NCBI GenBank assembly: GCA_014804675.1
Contig: JAAUZH010000032.1
Location: 84,487 to 132,185, forward strand
Reading direction: 5' to 3'
DNA length: 47,699 nt
Source of the DNA: Lachnospiraceae bacterium
GTDB taxonomy: Bacteria > Bacillota > Clostridia > Lachnospirales > Lachnospiraceae
Both the position numbers and the translations under genes were made by a program. The stretch's first letter is position 1. Every line of letters starts with the position of its first letter. The notes below the pieces were generated by a model, which saw nothing but the letters and a program-made list of their open reading frames with translations, made no database searches and was not told the DNA's origin. This document shows, piece by piece, positions 26,313 to 34,010 of the stretch.

Positions 26313-26525
26313 TTATTCTACCTTGCTTCCATCCTGAAATTGAAAAAAGGAATGATATTCGCATCCCATAACAGAAGCCATTCTTTCAAGCTCCTCCTGA
26401 GAAAGCTTTCCAGTTTCCAATCTCTTGTTGATTGCCTGTAATGACATACCCATTTTCAAGCCTAACTTTTCTACTGTTATCCCTGCTAATTCACAGGCAC
26501 TTTCTACTTTCTTTTGTATATTAAT
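26313..26525 (-). CDS. small HTH (Xre/Cro-like) regulator with an ATT start
   Basis: 70 aa, found by translating the complement. The frame has no ATG, GTG or TTG before the helix-turn-helix part: it is closed by TAA upstream, and the only codon at proper distance (8 nt) from GGGAGG (26534-26539) is ATT at 26523-26525. The product has two helices typical of an Xre fold (VESACELAGITVEKLGLKMG, then LQAINKRLETGKLSQEELER). The sequence suggests a minimal DNA-binding protein of prophage or plasmid type. A good promoter (26577-26604) lies just upstream. An internal ATG would leave only about 46 residues and break the fold. Confidence 0.7.
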   Translation of the reverse strand: MNIQKKVESACELAGITVEKLGLKMGMSLQAINKRLETGKLSQEELERMASVMGCEYHSFFQFQDGSKVE

Positions 26526-26576
26526 TTTCGCCGCCTCCCATCTGTTTTATCTTTCCTATAATTAACTTCCACACAT

Positions 26577-26604
26577 ATTATAACAAAATTGAAAATTTTT
26601 TCAA
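26577..26604 (-). promoter_or_regulatory. promoter of the small HTH gene
   Basis: Minus strand TTGAAA (26599-26604), 16-bp spacer, perfect TATAAT (26577-26582). Confidence 0.7.
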
Positions 26605-26656
26605 GATGTGTATTTTAATATGTTGCACTTTATTGACAAATTTGTTCTAAATTTTC

Positions 26657-26896
26657 CTATGCAGTTTCCTCATAGTTCCCTTGAAGATGCTCTTCCAATA
26701 TCCCGGTAGCCTCTTGTGGACTTAAATTAGCCTCTGAAATAAAGTTATATAGGAAATCTATGTCTTTCGCCTTCTTCTCGCTTATTAAGGCTTCCAGCTC
26801 GTCTTCTTCTTTTTTTATCCTTATCTTTAAAAGACGAATCTCCTCTTCCTTTGCTTCAATTTTTTCTTCTATTGTTTTTCTTTGTCCTCTTGCCAT
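26657..26896 (-). CDS. hypothetical coiled-coil protein, small
   Basis: 79 aa. Residues 7-45 form a highly charged coiled coil (TIEEKIEAKEEEIRLLKIRI), followed by a short region containing ATGILEEHLQG. It has no known catalytic motif. The ATG follows GGAGGTAAAAT. The upstream 81 bp including this ribosome site occur again at 27451-27531 without the gene. It lies in the AT-rich strip between the two tRNA-Leu genes with other element-like small genes. Confidence 0.72.
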   Translation of the reverse strand: MARGQRKTIEEKIEAKEEEIRLLKIRIKKEEDELEALISEKKAKDIDFLYNFISEANLSPQEATGILEEHLQGNYEETA

Positions 26897-26973
26897 ATTT
26901 TACCTCCAATATTCTCCAAAGATATTATAGTATATGGACAAGTATCTGGATTTATTCATTGTTCAGAAATATA
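26893..26973 (-). repeat. 81-bp direct repeat, copy 1 (upstream region of the gene at 26657)
   Basis: Covers start codon, ribosome site and presumed promoter of the 79-aa gene. About 77 of 81 positions match copy 2 at 27451-27531. Confidence 0.85.
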
Positions 26974-27088
26974 ATTTCCCAAGTATATTATTTGCTCATT
27001 GAATGCCAGGCACTTAATTAAAAAGGTGCAAAGCCTTAATAATTCAATAGACCTTGCACCCTGTTTATTTGATATATATTATGTAATT

Positions 27089-27349
27089 TTATGCTATGCT
27101 TTCAATACGTTCTTTTACTCTTCTTAATTCATTTTCAAGAGTATTTACACGGATTAAGAGCATTTCTTTTTCATTATCAACTTTTAAAGCTTCACTTAAT
27201 TTTCTGCTTAAATCAAGATGCCCCTCAGCAATCAATTTGATATTGCGGTTAGTCTCATTTTCAAGCGTTAACTGTATGCTTCTTAAATCACGTTTTATAG
27301 GGTCTAACATTGCTTCAATCGACTTTAAGTCTTCATTAGATAATGCCAT
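27089..27349 (-). CDS. hypothetical coiled-coil protein
   Basis: 86 aa, predominantly helical (LSNEDLKSIEAMLDPIKRDL and a C-terminal leucine heptad region RVNTLENELRRVKERI). It resembles small uncharacterised proteins of Lachnospiraceae prophage-like islands, without a named family. The ATG follows GAGGTGGTAAT. An inverted segment just past the stop (GGTGCAAAGCC... GACCTTGCACC-like) may act as terminator. Confidence 0.68.
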   Translation of the reverse strand: MALSNEDLKSIEAMLDPIKRDLRSIQLTLENETNRNIKLIAEGHLDLSRKLSEALKVDNEKEMLLIRVNTLENELRRVKERIESIA

Positions 27350-27450
27350 ATTACCACCTCATATGAATACTATATGTTTATTGGCTGTTTACAGTATATC
27401 ACAATTCAGTTGCAAAGTCCATTCAATTTTCTTACACTTCCAATATCTTA

Positions 27451-27531
27451 CCATATTTTACCTCCAATATTCTCCAAAGACATTACAGTATATGGACAAG
27501 TATACGGATTTATTCATTGTTCAAAAATATA
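27451..27531 (-). repeat. 81-bp direct repeat, copy 2 (relic)
   Basis: Near-identical to 26893-26973 but followed by ATGGTAAGATATTGG and an early stop after about 18 codons. It looks like the upstream region of a lost second copy of the 79-aa gene. Confidence 0.8.
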
Positions 27532-27682
27532 TTTTTTCAACAAAAAATACACCGAGTCATCCAAGAATCGTCCGTGTATTTTTATTGATGATAATAATGA
27601 TTTTTTGTATGACTGGTTTAAGATTTATTTACACTTAAGAAATACTGCGCTCAAGCCTCTTGATTTTGCGGCAAAAAAAAGA

Positions 27683-27766
27683 TGCAGGAAAAGGGACTTG
27701 AACCCTCATGGTATTGCTACCACACGGACCTGAACCGTGCGCGTCTGCCAATTCCGCCATTCCTGC
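27683..27766 (-). tRNA. tRNA-Leu (anticodon CAG)
   Basis: An 84-nt class II tRNA: acceptor GCAGGAA/TTCCTGC, anticodon stem CACGG/CCGTG around TTCAGGT (anticodon CAG, codon CUG), long variable arm, T-arm GGGTTCAAGTCCC. CCA is not encoded. A T8 run a few bases past the 3' end may end transcription. Confidence 0.92.
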
Positions 27767-27888
27767 ATGCAACACTTATTTTATCTTCTTTTTCCCATTC
27801 TGTCAAGAGCGAAATCGCATCTTTATTTATACGGAATCATCTCCTTATTTATGTGGAATAAGGAACGTTTCTTAAAACCTTAAAAACC

Positions 27889-27912
27889 CCGACAGCTGCA
27901 GCTGTCGGGGGC
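27889..27912 (-). terminator. terminator of the FliD-like gene
   Basis: Perfect 12-bp palindromic stem CCCCGACAGCTG / CAGCTGTCGGGG, followed on the minus strand by TTTTTAAGG. It lies 49 bp past the stop at 27962. Confidence 0.85.
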
Positions 27913-27961
27913 ATTCGTCATAGTAAATTGTTCCTATCGCCTGCACATGCAAATATCGTCA

Positions 27962-28741
27962 TTATACAAAGCTGGAATAAATCTTCCCTGTATTATAAGA
28001 AGAAAGATAATTAGCACTGCTACTATAAAGACCACTGCCTGCCTTTGCATCATTTACAGCATAGGAATTTATGAAAGCAGCTCTTGTATTAATACTATAG
28101 CCATATGAACCAGTACTATTGAATATGCTCTTTACCGTTGTCATATCCGCCTTTTTAAATTCTTCTTCGTTAATAGATATCGTATCATCGCTATTAATGG
28201 TAATCCCTACCTTGGACAACAGCCTTTCATTTGCCTTAGTAGTGGATATCATGCTTTTTAAGGAATTCAATATTTTGCTGTTGTAAGAATTAGAACCTTC
28301 CTCAAGCATATTATTGTAATCATCCACAAAGCTCTTTACTGCCTTATAGATTTTATCTGTATTGTAACCTTTTACGGTAGATTCTACTCCATTCTCATCC
28401 TTTGTTGTAATATCCTCTTGCTTGAATACAGACTTCTCTCCAGTATCAAGTAAGGCTTTTGTAGAAGAGTATAAGGAAGAAGAGCTGGTCTTTATCTCTG
28501 CAATAGTTTTGTCATCATCCTTACTATTGCTCTTACTTGTGCTGCTGCTTGCAGCACTGGAAGTAGTGCTCCCATTGTTCCGGCTATAGTATGCCTTCAT
28601 CAGCTTTCCATAACTGCCATTCTTAATGCTGGCATAATCAGCTAACAGATTAGAAAGAGAGCTTCCTCCTGTGGAATTGTTTGTCATCATGCCGGAAAAT
28701 AAAAATGAATAATCGTTTTTTAGTGTAACATTAATGCTCAT
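27962..28741 (-). CDS. FliD-like (flagellar cap C-terminal domain) orphan protein
   Basis: 259 aa from ATG 28741, with AAAGGAG 8 nt upstream. A Ser/Thr/Asn-rich N-terminal region (SSAASSSTSKSNSKDDD) precedes a helical part that resembles the C-terminal domain of flagellar hook-associated protein 2: FVDDYNNMLEEGS, LLSKVGITINSDDTISINEEE and VKSIFNSTGSYGYSI. True FliD proteins are about twice this length. No flagellar gene is nearby and there is no signal peptide. The gene may encode a secreted or surface coiled-coil protein derived from FliD; the resemblance is by motif reading only. Confidence 0.72.
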   Translation of the reverse strand: MSINVTLKNDYSFLFSGMMTNNSTGGSSLSNLLADYASIKNGSYGKLMKAYYSRNNGSTTSSAASSSTSKSNSKDDDKTIAEIKTSSSSLYSSTKALLDTGEKSVFKQEDITTKDENGVESTVKGYNTDKIYKAVKSFVDDYNNMLEEGSNSYNSKILNSLKSMISTTKANERLLSKVGITINSDDTISINEEEFKKADMTTVKSIFNSTGSYGYSINTRAAFINSYAVNDAKAGSGLYSSSANYLSSYNTGKIYSSFV

Positions 28742-28948
28742 ACCATTCACTCCTTTGATTTACTAGCGGCTTCCATGCCTAATTTTCATTTCACTCCAGA
28801 AATTAGCATTTACTTTGCCCTTATCATATCAAAAATCCCTTTTATATGCAAGCCTTTTCCCGTTATTTTCCATATAAATTTCAAAACACTGTACTATTTT
28901 TTTTCTTTTCCCATATATTATTTTAACAACTCAGGACACGAAAAAAAT

Positions 28949-29602
28949 ATGGACAAAAAAGTGCTCATTCCGGGCAGACCGGAATTTACAAAAAACTATG
29001 AAGCTGCAGTTGCTTCATACGGCGCATCCCCTATCGTTTCCTTTTCTGATGTTTCTGCAAAAGACTATGAACTGCTTTTACTTCCTGGCGGCGGGGATAT
29101 TCATCCTTCCTTCTTTAATCAGACCAATACCGCTTCCCGAAACCTGGATTATGAATTGGACCAGGCACAGTTCAAGCTTCTTGACAGGTTCGTAAAAGCA
29201 GAAAAGCCCGTTCTTGGAATCTGCAAGGGCATGCAGCTTATCAATGTCTATTTCGGCGGTAACATCTTACAGAATATGAATGCAGACCAGTTAGCCATCC
29301 ATTCCTATCAGGAGGAAGACAGCTATCACCTGATATTTCTTAACACTCTATCCTCGATCCCTTTAAAAATTGGCTTTCCGTTTTTTCCGGGAAAGATGCT
29401 GGTAAACAGTGCCCATCATCAGTGTATCGATCATCTGGGACAGGGACTTACGACCCTTCAGTACAGCCTGGATTATGTGCCTGAAACTATAGCGCACATA
29501 AATTTACCTGTTCTTGGCTTTCAATGGCATCCGGAACGACTGGATTATAACGGAAAAAATTCCCTGCATCCTTTTCTCCATCACTTTTTAAAGCTCTCTT
29601 GA
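28949..29602 (+). CDS. class I glutamine amidotransferase-like peptidase (C26 family)
   Basis: 217 aa. Members of this PuuD-like family hydrolyse gamma-glutamyl amides such as gamma-glutamyl-GABA. The triad-type motifs are visible: nucleophile Cys in VLGICKGMQLIN (elbow), His and Glu in FQWHPERLD, and the oxyanion segment LLLPGGGDIHPSFF. ATG 28949 (MDKKVLIPGRPEF) gives a complete domain; the preceding open stretch is hydrophobic noise and lacks a ribosome site, although AGGA before 28949 is 12 nt away and weak. Substrate is not determinable. It is divergent from the FliD-like gene and upstream of dinB. Confidence 0.85.
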   Translation: MDKKVLIPGRPEFTKNYEAAVASYGASPIVSFSDVSAKDYELLLLPGGGDIHPSFFNQTNTASRNLDYELDQAQFKLLDRFVKAEKPVLGICKGMQLINVYFGGNILQNMNADQLAIHSYQEEDSYHLIFLNTLSSIPLKIGFPFFPGKMLVNSAHHQCIDHLGQGLTTLQYSLDYVPETIAHINLPVLGFQWHPERLDYNGKNSLHPFLHHFLKLS

Positions 29603-29641
29603 TTTAGAACATCTGTTCCTGTATAATATTCCTTACAGCAT

Positions 29642-29685
29642 CCTTGGCATTTCTCTTTTCAGTCCCACGGGAAACGATGCCAAGG
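29642..29685 (+). promoter_or_regulatory. hairpin in the dinB 5' region
   Basis: Stem CCTTGGCAT / ATGCCAAGG (9 bp) with a 26-nt loop between the amidotransferase gene and dinB. It ends about 20 nt before the start codon and has no T-run, so it is more a leader structure or operator than a terminator. Confidence 0.5.
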
Positions 29686-29705
29686 CTTAGGAAAGGAGTC
29701 TTTTT

Positions 29706-30956
29706 ATGCCGGAACCGATTATTTTTCATGTTGATGTGAATTCTGCCTTTTTATCCTGGGAAGCCTGTGCGCTTTTAAAGGCTGGTTATGAAGTGGATAT
29801 ACGCCAGATTCCCTCCGTTATAGGAGGCAGCGAAGCCATGCGCCACGGCATCGTGCTTGCAAAATCTTCTTCTGCCAAGACCTTTGGGATTACCACCGGC
29901 GAGCCTTTGGTACAGGCTAGACGAAAATGCCCTCAGCTTCAAGTATTTCCTCCCCACTATGAGGGATACGTGGAAAATTCTAAGGCGCTTATGGCTTTAC
30001 TCTGCCGTTATACCCCCGATGTAGAGCAGCTCAGCATTGATGAAGCCTACTGCGATATGACCGGAACCGAAGGTCTTTATGGGGACTTAACAGCTTTTGC
30101 CCATACATTAAAAGATACGATCCATTCGGAATTAGGCTTTACAGTAAATATCGGCATCTCCCGCAATAAAATACTGGCCAAAATGGCTTCCGACTTTGAA
30201 AAACCGGACAAAGTGCACACCCTCTTTCCGGAAGAAATCCCTGCCAAAATGTGGCCTATGCCCGTAAAAGAGCTGTTTTATGTAGGCCGCTCCAGTTATA
30301 AAAAACTCCACAATCTGGGTATCCATACGATTGGAGATTTAGCCCATTATGATAAAGAGATTTTAATATCCCATTTAAATAAACACGGGGAAACTATCTG
30401 GAAATTCGCCAATGGCATAGATGTATCAGAAGTAACAGCCTCCCAGCACGAAAATAAGGGATATGGGAACTCCCTGACGATCCATTATGATGTAGAGGAC
30501 GGAGATACCGCAAAAATGTTCCTTCTCTCCCTTTGCGAAACAGTGGGAGCAAGGCTTAGAAGCGATCATGCCTTTATTAAGACCATTTCCGTTTCCATAG
30601 AGGATTCCTCTTTTCATCATTGTTCCAAACAAACCACCCTGCCCTCTGCCACTGATATTACGGAAAAAATCTTCCGCTGCGCCTGTGAATTATTTGATGA
30701 GCTCTGGAAAGGAGAACCGATTCGCCAGTTAGGCGTTTCTACCTCCAAAGCAACAAAGGATTCCTTCGTGCAATACAATTTATTTGACAGCAAAATGGAT
30801 GAAAAATACGAGAAGCTCAATTCCGCTATAGACCGGATACGTGCCAGATACGGGGAGGATTCCGTGAAAAGAGCCCGATTTTTGGAAGGTCAGGCAGAGC
30901 ACATGTCCGGAGGCATCAATAAAGCAAAAAGAACAGGCATTACAAAGGATATGTAA
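29706..30956 (+). CDS. dinB: DNA polymerase IV (Y-family)
   Basis: 416 aa translesion polymerase. Catalytic residues lie in FHVDVNSAFLSWEA (first Asp) and QLSIDEAYCDMT (Asp-Glu). The finger segment EAMRHGIVLAKSS and thumb helix-hairpin-helix LHNLGIHTIGDLAHYD are present. The little-finger domain ends in VQYNLFD, a beta-clamp binding motif (QxxLF type). The start has AAAGGAG upstream. No LexA box was recognised. Family certainty is high; some Clostridia carry several such polymerases. Confidence 0.95.
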   Translation: MPEPIIFHVDVNSAFLSWEACALLKAGYEVDIRQIPSVIGGSEAMRHGIVLAKSSSAKTFGITTGEPLVQARRKCPQLQVFPPHYEGYVENSKALMALLCRYTPDVEQLSIDEAYCDMTGTEGLYGDLTAFAHTLKDTIHSELGFTVNIGISRNKILAKMASDFEKPDKVHTLFPEEIPAKMWPMPVKELFYVGRSSYKKLHNLGIHTIGDLAHYDKEILISHLNKHGETIWKFANGIDVSEVTASQHENKGYGNSLTIHYDVEDGDTAKMFLLSLCETVGARLRSDHAFIKTISVSIEDSSFHHCSKQTTLPSATDITEKIFRCACELFDELWKGEPIRQLGVSTSKATKDSFVQYNLFDSKMDEKYEKLNSAIDRIRARYGEDSVKRARFLEGQAEHMSGGINKAKRTGITKDM

Positions 30957-30968
30957 TGCCCGCTTTTT
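30936..30968 (+). terminator. dinB terminator
   Basis: Stem GGCATTACA / TGTAATGCC followed by CGCTTTTT; the stem begins inside the last codons of dinB. Confidence 0.8.
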
Positions 30969-30978
30969 AATAATTCTC

Positions 30979-33315
30979 TTACTTTTTAATGGAAGCCCTT
31001 CTTTCCTTTTTTGCATCATACAACGCCGCATCTGCTTCCTTAAGCATATGGGAAAGATCAAAATTATCATTGCAGACAAATTCAATGATTCCAATAGAAA
31101 ATTCCACATAATAGGATTTTCCGGAGTTGCTGTTCAGTTCTTCCATGGCCTGCTTCATCCGTTGCTTGTAGTGCCTTGTAAAATCACTCTCATCACTGAT
31201 TATCATGGCAACAAACTCATCGCCGCCTAACCGTCCTGCAACACCTTCTGCTCCAAGGCTGTCCTTCAGCAAAAGCGCTGCTTTGCTGATAGCATAGTCT
31301 CCTTCCGAATGCCCGAAACAATCATTGATTTCCTTTAGATGATCTAAATCTGCAAAAATAAAATATGCTTTTTTGTCCTTGCTTCTTTTGTTGAGACGAA
31401 GGGCATTTTCACCAAATCCTCTTCTGTTCAAAATACCCGTAAGCTGGTCATACTCAGAAATAAAATTCAAAACTTCATTCTTTTCTTCGATAATCTTCAC
31501 TTTAGCAGCCAGCTCTCTTTGTATCTTCCTCTCCTTTTTGTTCATTTCCAAAAACCGAAGGATATTTCCGATTTGGAGGCTGGTTACATATAGGGACGGG
31601 ATTTCCTGATATTCACTTTCACACATCAGCAATCCATATTGTTTTTCTTCCGAGTATAAAATAAAGGATAGCAATATGTGCCCTGCTTCCTTTGGCAGAT
31701 AATCACAAAACCCTTTTTCTGTATCCACAACAGGCCTTTCATTCTGTGAGAAGCTCATTGCATTAGTGTCTTCACAGTAGGATGCCAGATACATTTTTGC
31801 CGGAAGCTTCCATTCCTCTTCTTTCCTATGCTCCACGGGCTGATCAAACACATACATGTAAGCTCTTGGAACATTTCGCTTTTGCAGCTGAAGTGCCGTC
31901 TGATAATACACTTCCTTCTCATCATCAATGCATTCCAAGATAGAGCGTTCAAACAAAGGCTCCATAAGAGACTTTCTTTTGAAAAGGACATGCTCCTCTT
32001 CTTTTCTTCGGCAGAACCGATAATAGATACTATTCTGAATGGCAGTATTCAATTCCAGGACATTTATCTTTTTCACGGTATCCTCTGCATATCCCGCCAG
32101 TTCCTTTAAAAAAGCTTCAATTGTATTCAACAGTGCAAAGGTAGAAATGAAATCCTTATAGGTCCCATTGATAATCAGATTTAAAATTCCGATGGCTCCC
32201 TTTTTATCATATTCTACATTTCGTACCGTACCGGAAAAGAGAAAATAATTCATCACATAAAGAACCAGGCTTTTTACATGACTTCTTACATATTCTGTCA
32301 GCTTTCTGTTCTCCGGATGTAAAATACAGCCTTCTGTTATTTCCTTTATCTTTTTTTCCGCATAAAAATATGCTTCTTCTTTATTCTGAAAATCTATCTT
32401 TTCAGGCTGATTGTTGTAAGTACACCCGCAAGAGCATCTCTTTTTTAGTTTTGCCGGCAGCCTGAGTTGAATCTTTCCATATCCCTTGCAAAGATTGATG
32501 GCTTCCATCAAAGCGCGGTAACCCATGTCATAACCATTTTGTTCAGCAGTAGTCAAGGGCGGTTCCATCGTCTGAGCCAGGGAAAAGTCATCATAGCCAG
32601 TTACCGCAACATCCCTTCCTACCACCATTCCCCGCTTTGCACAAACCTTATAAGCCGCTATTGCCATCTCATCATTGGCACATACGATTGCCTCAGTCTT
32701 AGGATTGGAATCCAGCAGCCTTTCCACCTGCTCTTCCACGAATTCCGAATAATCCCCATACTCAATCATGGTGTCCACAACGGGAATCTGATGCTTCTTC
32801 ATAACATCCAGATATGCTTCTTTTCTTTCTATAGCGTCCGTATTGTTTTTCGGTCCGCTCAAATAAACAATATTTTTGTATCCATGATCCGCAACCAGAT
32901 GCTTCATAATATCGGTCATTCCTGAATAATTGCCGCTTATGATATAATTGCCGTCCCCTTCCAGTCCCTTTTCTTCTAATACAATACACGGAAGCTCCTG
33001 GAAGCGGCGGAAAAAATTATCCCTATCCTGATTTTCCAAAAAGATGCACAGAGTTCCATAGGAAATAATCAACGCATCCAAATTGCCCAGAAGCGCATAA
33101 TCATAAATAACATTAAACTGATAATCATAGTCTTCTCCCATTTTATAGCCGTATATATCCTGGGAAAACACACTGCTTTGAGTTCCTAAAAAAAAGAGCA
33201 GATTGCAGGTACATTCTTTTGCCCCCTGACATATTCCCTGTATCAATTCCTTGGGATGGGCGGTATGGGCATTCCCGATTAAGACTCCAATATTATATAC
33301 TTTTTCTTCTTTCAT
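30979..33315 (-). CDS. periplasmic-binding-protein-like sensor fused to GGDEF domain
   Basis: 778 aa, predicted diguanylate cyclase. Residues about 5-290 resemble the sugar-binding domain of LacI/PurR repressors (YNIGVLIGNAHTAHPKEL, EAIVCANDEMAIAAYKVC, VTGYDDFSLAQTMEPPLTT), but the DNA-binding helix-turn-helix is absent and no signal peptide or membrane segment is present. A Cys cluster KKRCSCGCTY follows. A long helical linker leads to the GGDEF domain: LNRRGFGENAL, FADLDHLKEINDCFGH and the intact active loop GRLGGDEFV. I infer a cytosolic ligand sensor that makes cyclic di-GMP. The start at ATG 33315 follows GGGGGAAAGAAG; the upstream 29 codons overlap the aroK end region. Confidence 0.88.
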   Translation of the reverse strand: MKEEKVYNIGVLIGNAHTAHPKELIQGICQGAKECTCNLLFFLGTQSSVFSQDIYGYKMGEDYDYQFNVIYDYALLGNLDALIISYGTLCIFLENQDRDNFFRRFQELPCIVLEEKGLEGDGNYIISGNYSGMTDIMKHLVADHGYKNIVYLSGPKNNTDAIERKEAYLDVMKKHQIPVVDTMIEYGDYSEFVEEQVERLLDSNPKTEAIVCANDEMAIAAYKVCAKRGMVVGRDVAVTGYDDFSLAQTMEPPLTTAEQNGYDMGYRALMEAINLCKGYGKIQLRLPAKLKKRCSCGCTYNNQPEKIDFQNKEEAYFYAEKKIKEITEGCILHPENRKLTEYVRSHVKSLVLYVMNYFLFSGTVRNVEYDKKGAIGILNLIINGTYKDFISTFALLNTIEAFLKELAGYAEDTVKKINVLELNTAIQNSIYYRFCRRKEEEHVLFKRKSLMEPLFERSILECIDDEKEVYYQTALQLQKRNVPRAYMYVFDQPVEHRKEEEWKLPAKMYLASYCEDTNAMSFSQNERPVVDTEKGFCDYLPKEAGHILLSFILYSEEKQYGLLMCESEYQEIPSLYVTSLQIGNILRFLEMNKKERKIQRELAAKVKIIEEKNEVLNFISEYDQLTGILNRRGFGENALRLNKRSKDKKAYFIFADLDHLKEINDCFGHSEGDYAISKAALLLKDSLGAEGVAGRLGGDEFVAMIISDESDFTRHYKQRMKQAMEELNSNSGKSYYVEFSIGIIEFVCNDNFDLSHMLKEADAALYDAKKERRASIKK

Positions 33316-33371
33316 CTTCTTTCCCCCTGCCGTGTTTGTTTCCTTAAAGCATAACAGGCAAAACAAAAGCT

Positions 33372-33881
33372 CTACTTCTCTTCCGGTAAGTCTATCAAAC
33401 AACCTATTTCCGCAACAATTTCCCGAATTTCTTTATGAAAGCATTCGATTATAATATCCGCATATTTTTCATACAACAAAACTCTTTCGTCATATAAATC
33501 CTTCAGCGTCTGATCTTTTTTGACCGCAACTCCCCGTTCATTCAAATCTCCCAGACGATGCCTGATTTCTTCATAAGGAAGCTTTAAATAAACGATTCTT
33601 CCAATGCCTTTTAAATGCTCCATTGCCTTCGTACCATAAACGGCACTGCCGCCGGTAGCGATTACCGTATGCTCCACCGAAAAAGAAGCATTGACGGCTT
33701 CCTCTATTTTCAGAAAATCTTCCAGACCCTTTTCGGAAATAATCTCATGAAGCTTTTTGTTTTCCTTTGCCTGAATCACAAGATCCGAATCCAAAAAATC
33801 ATAGCCGATATTTTTGGCAAGCACGACCCCCACCGTACTTTTTCCAGAACCAGGCATACCTATTAAAACAATATTATTCAC
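33372..33881 (-). CDS. aroK: shikimate kinase
   Basis: 169 aa. Phosphorylates shikimate in the chorismate pathway. Walker A is GMPGSGKSTVG (8-18), the shikimate-binding Asp is in FLDSDLVI, and ATGGSAVYG gives the conserved Gly-Gly. LID arginines appear in NERGVAVKKDQTLKDLYDER. The usual pathway neighbours are not adjacent. It precedes the GGDEF gene by 57 bp on the same strand, so both may be cotranscribed. Confidence 0.92.
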   Translation of the reverse strand: MNNIVLIGMPGSGKSTVGVVLAKNIGYDFLDSDLVIQAKENKKLHEIISEKGLEDFLKIEEAVNASFSVEHTVIATGGSAVYGTKAMEHLKGIGRIVYLKLPYEEIRHRLGDLNERGVAVKKDQTLKDLYDERVLLYEKYADIIIECFHKEIREIVAEIGCLIDLPEEK

Positions 33882-34010
33882 TTTACAGACCTCTCTCCAC
33901 TATCATACACACTTTTTATCAATTTGTCACTTTTTTTCTGCATTTTGAAATATTTTTTGGTAACCGTTCAGCCTGCCTGGGATGGAAGTGCATTTTTGTA
34001 ATATTTTCAA

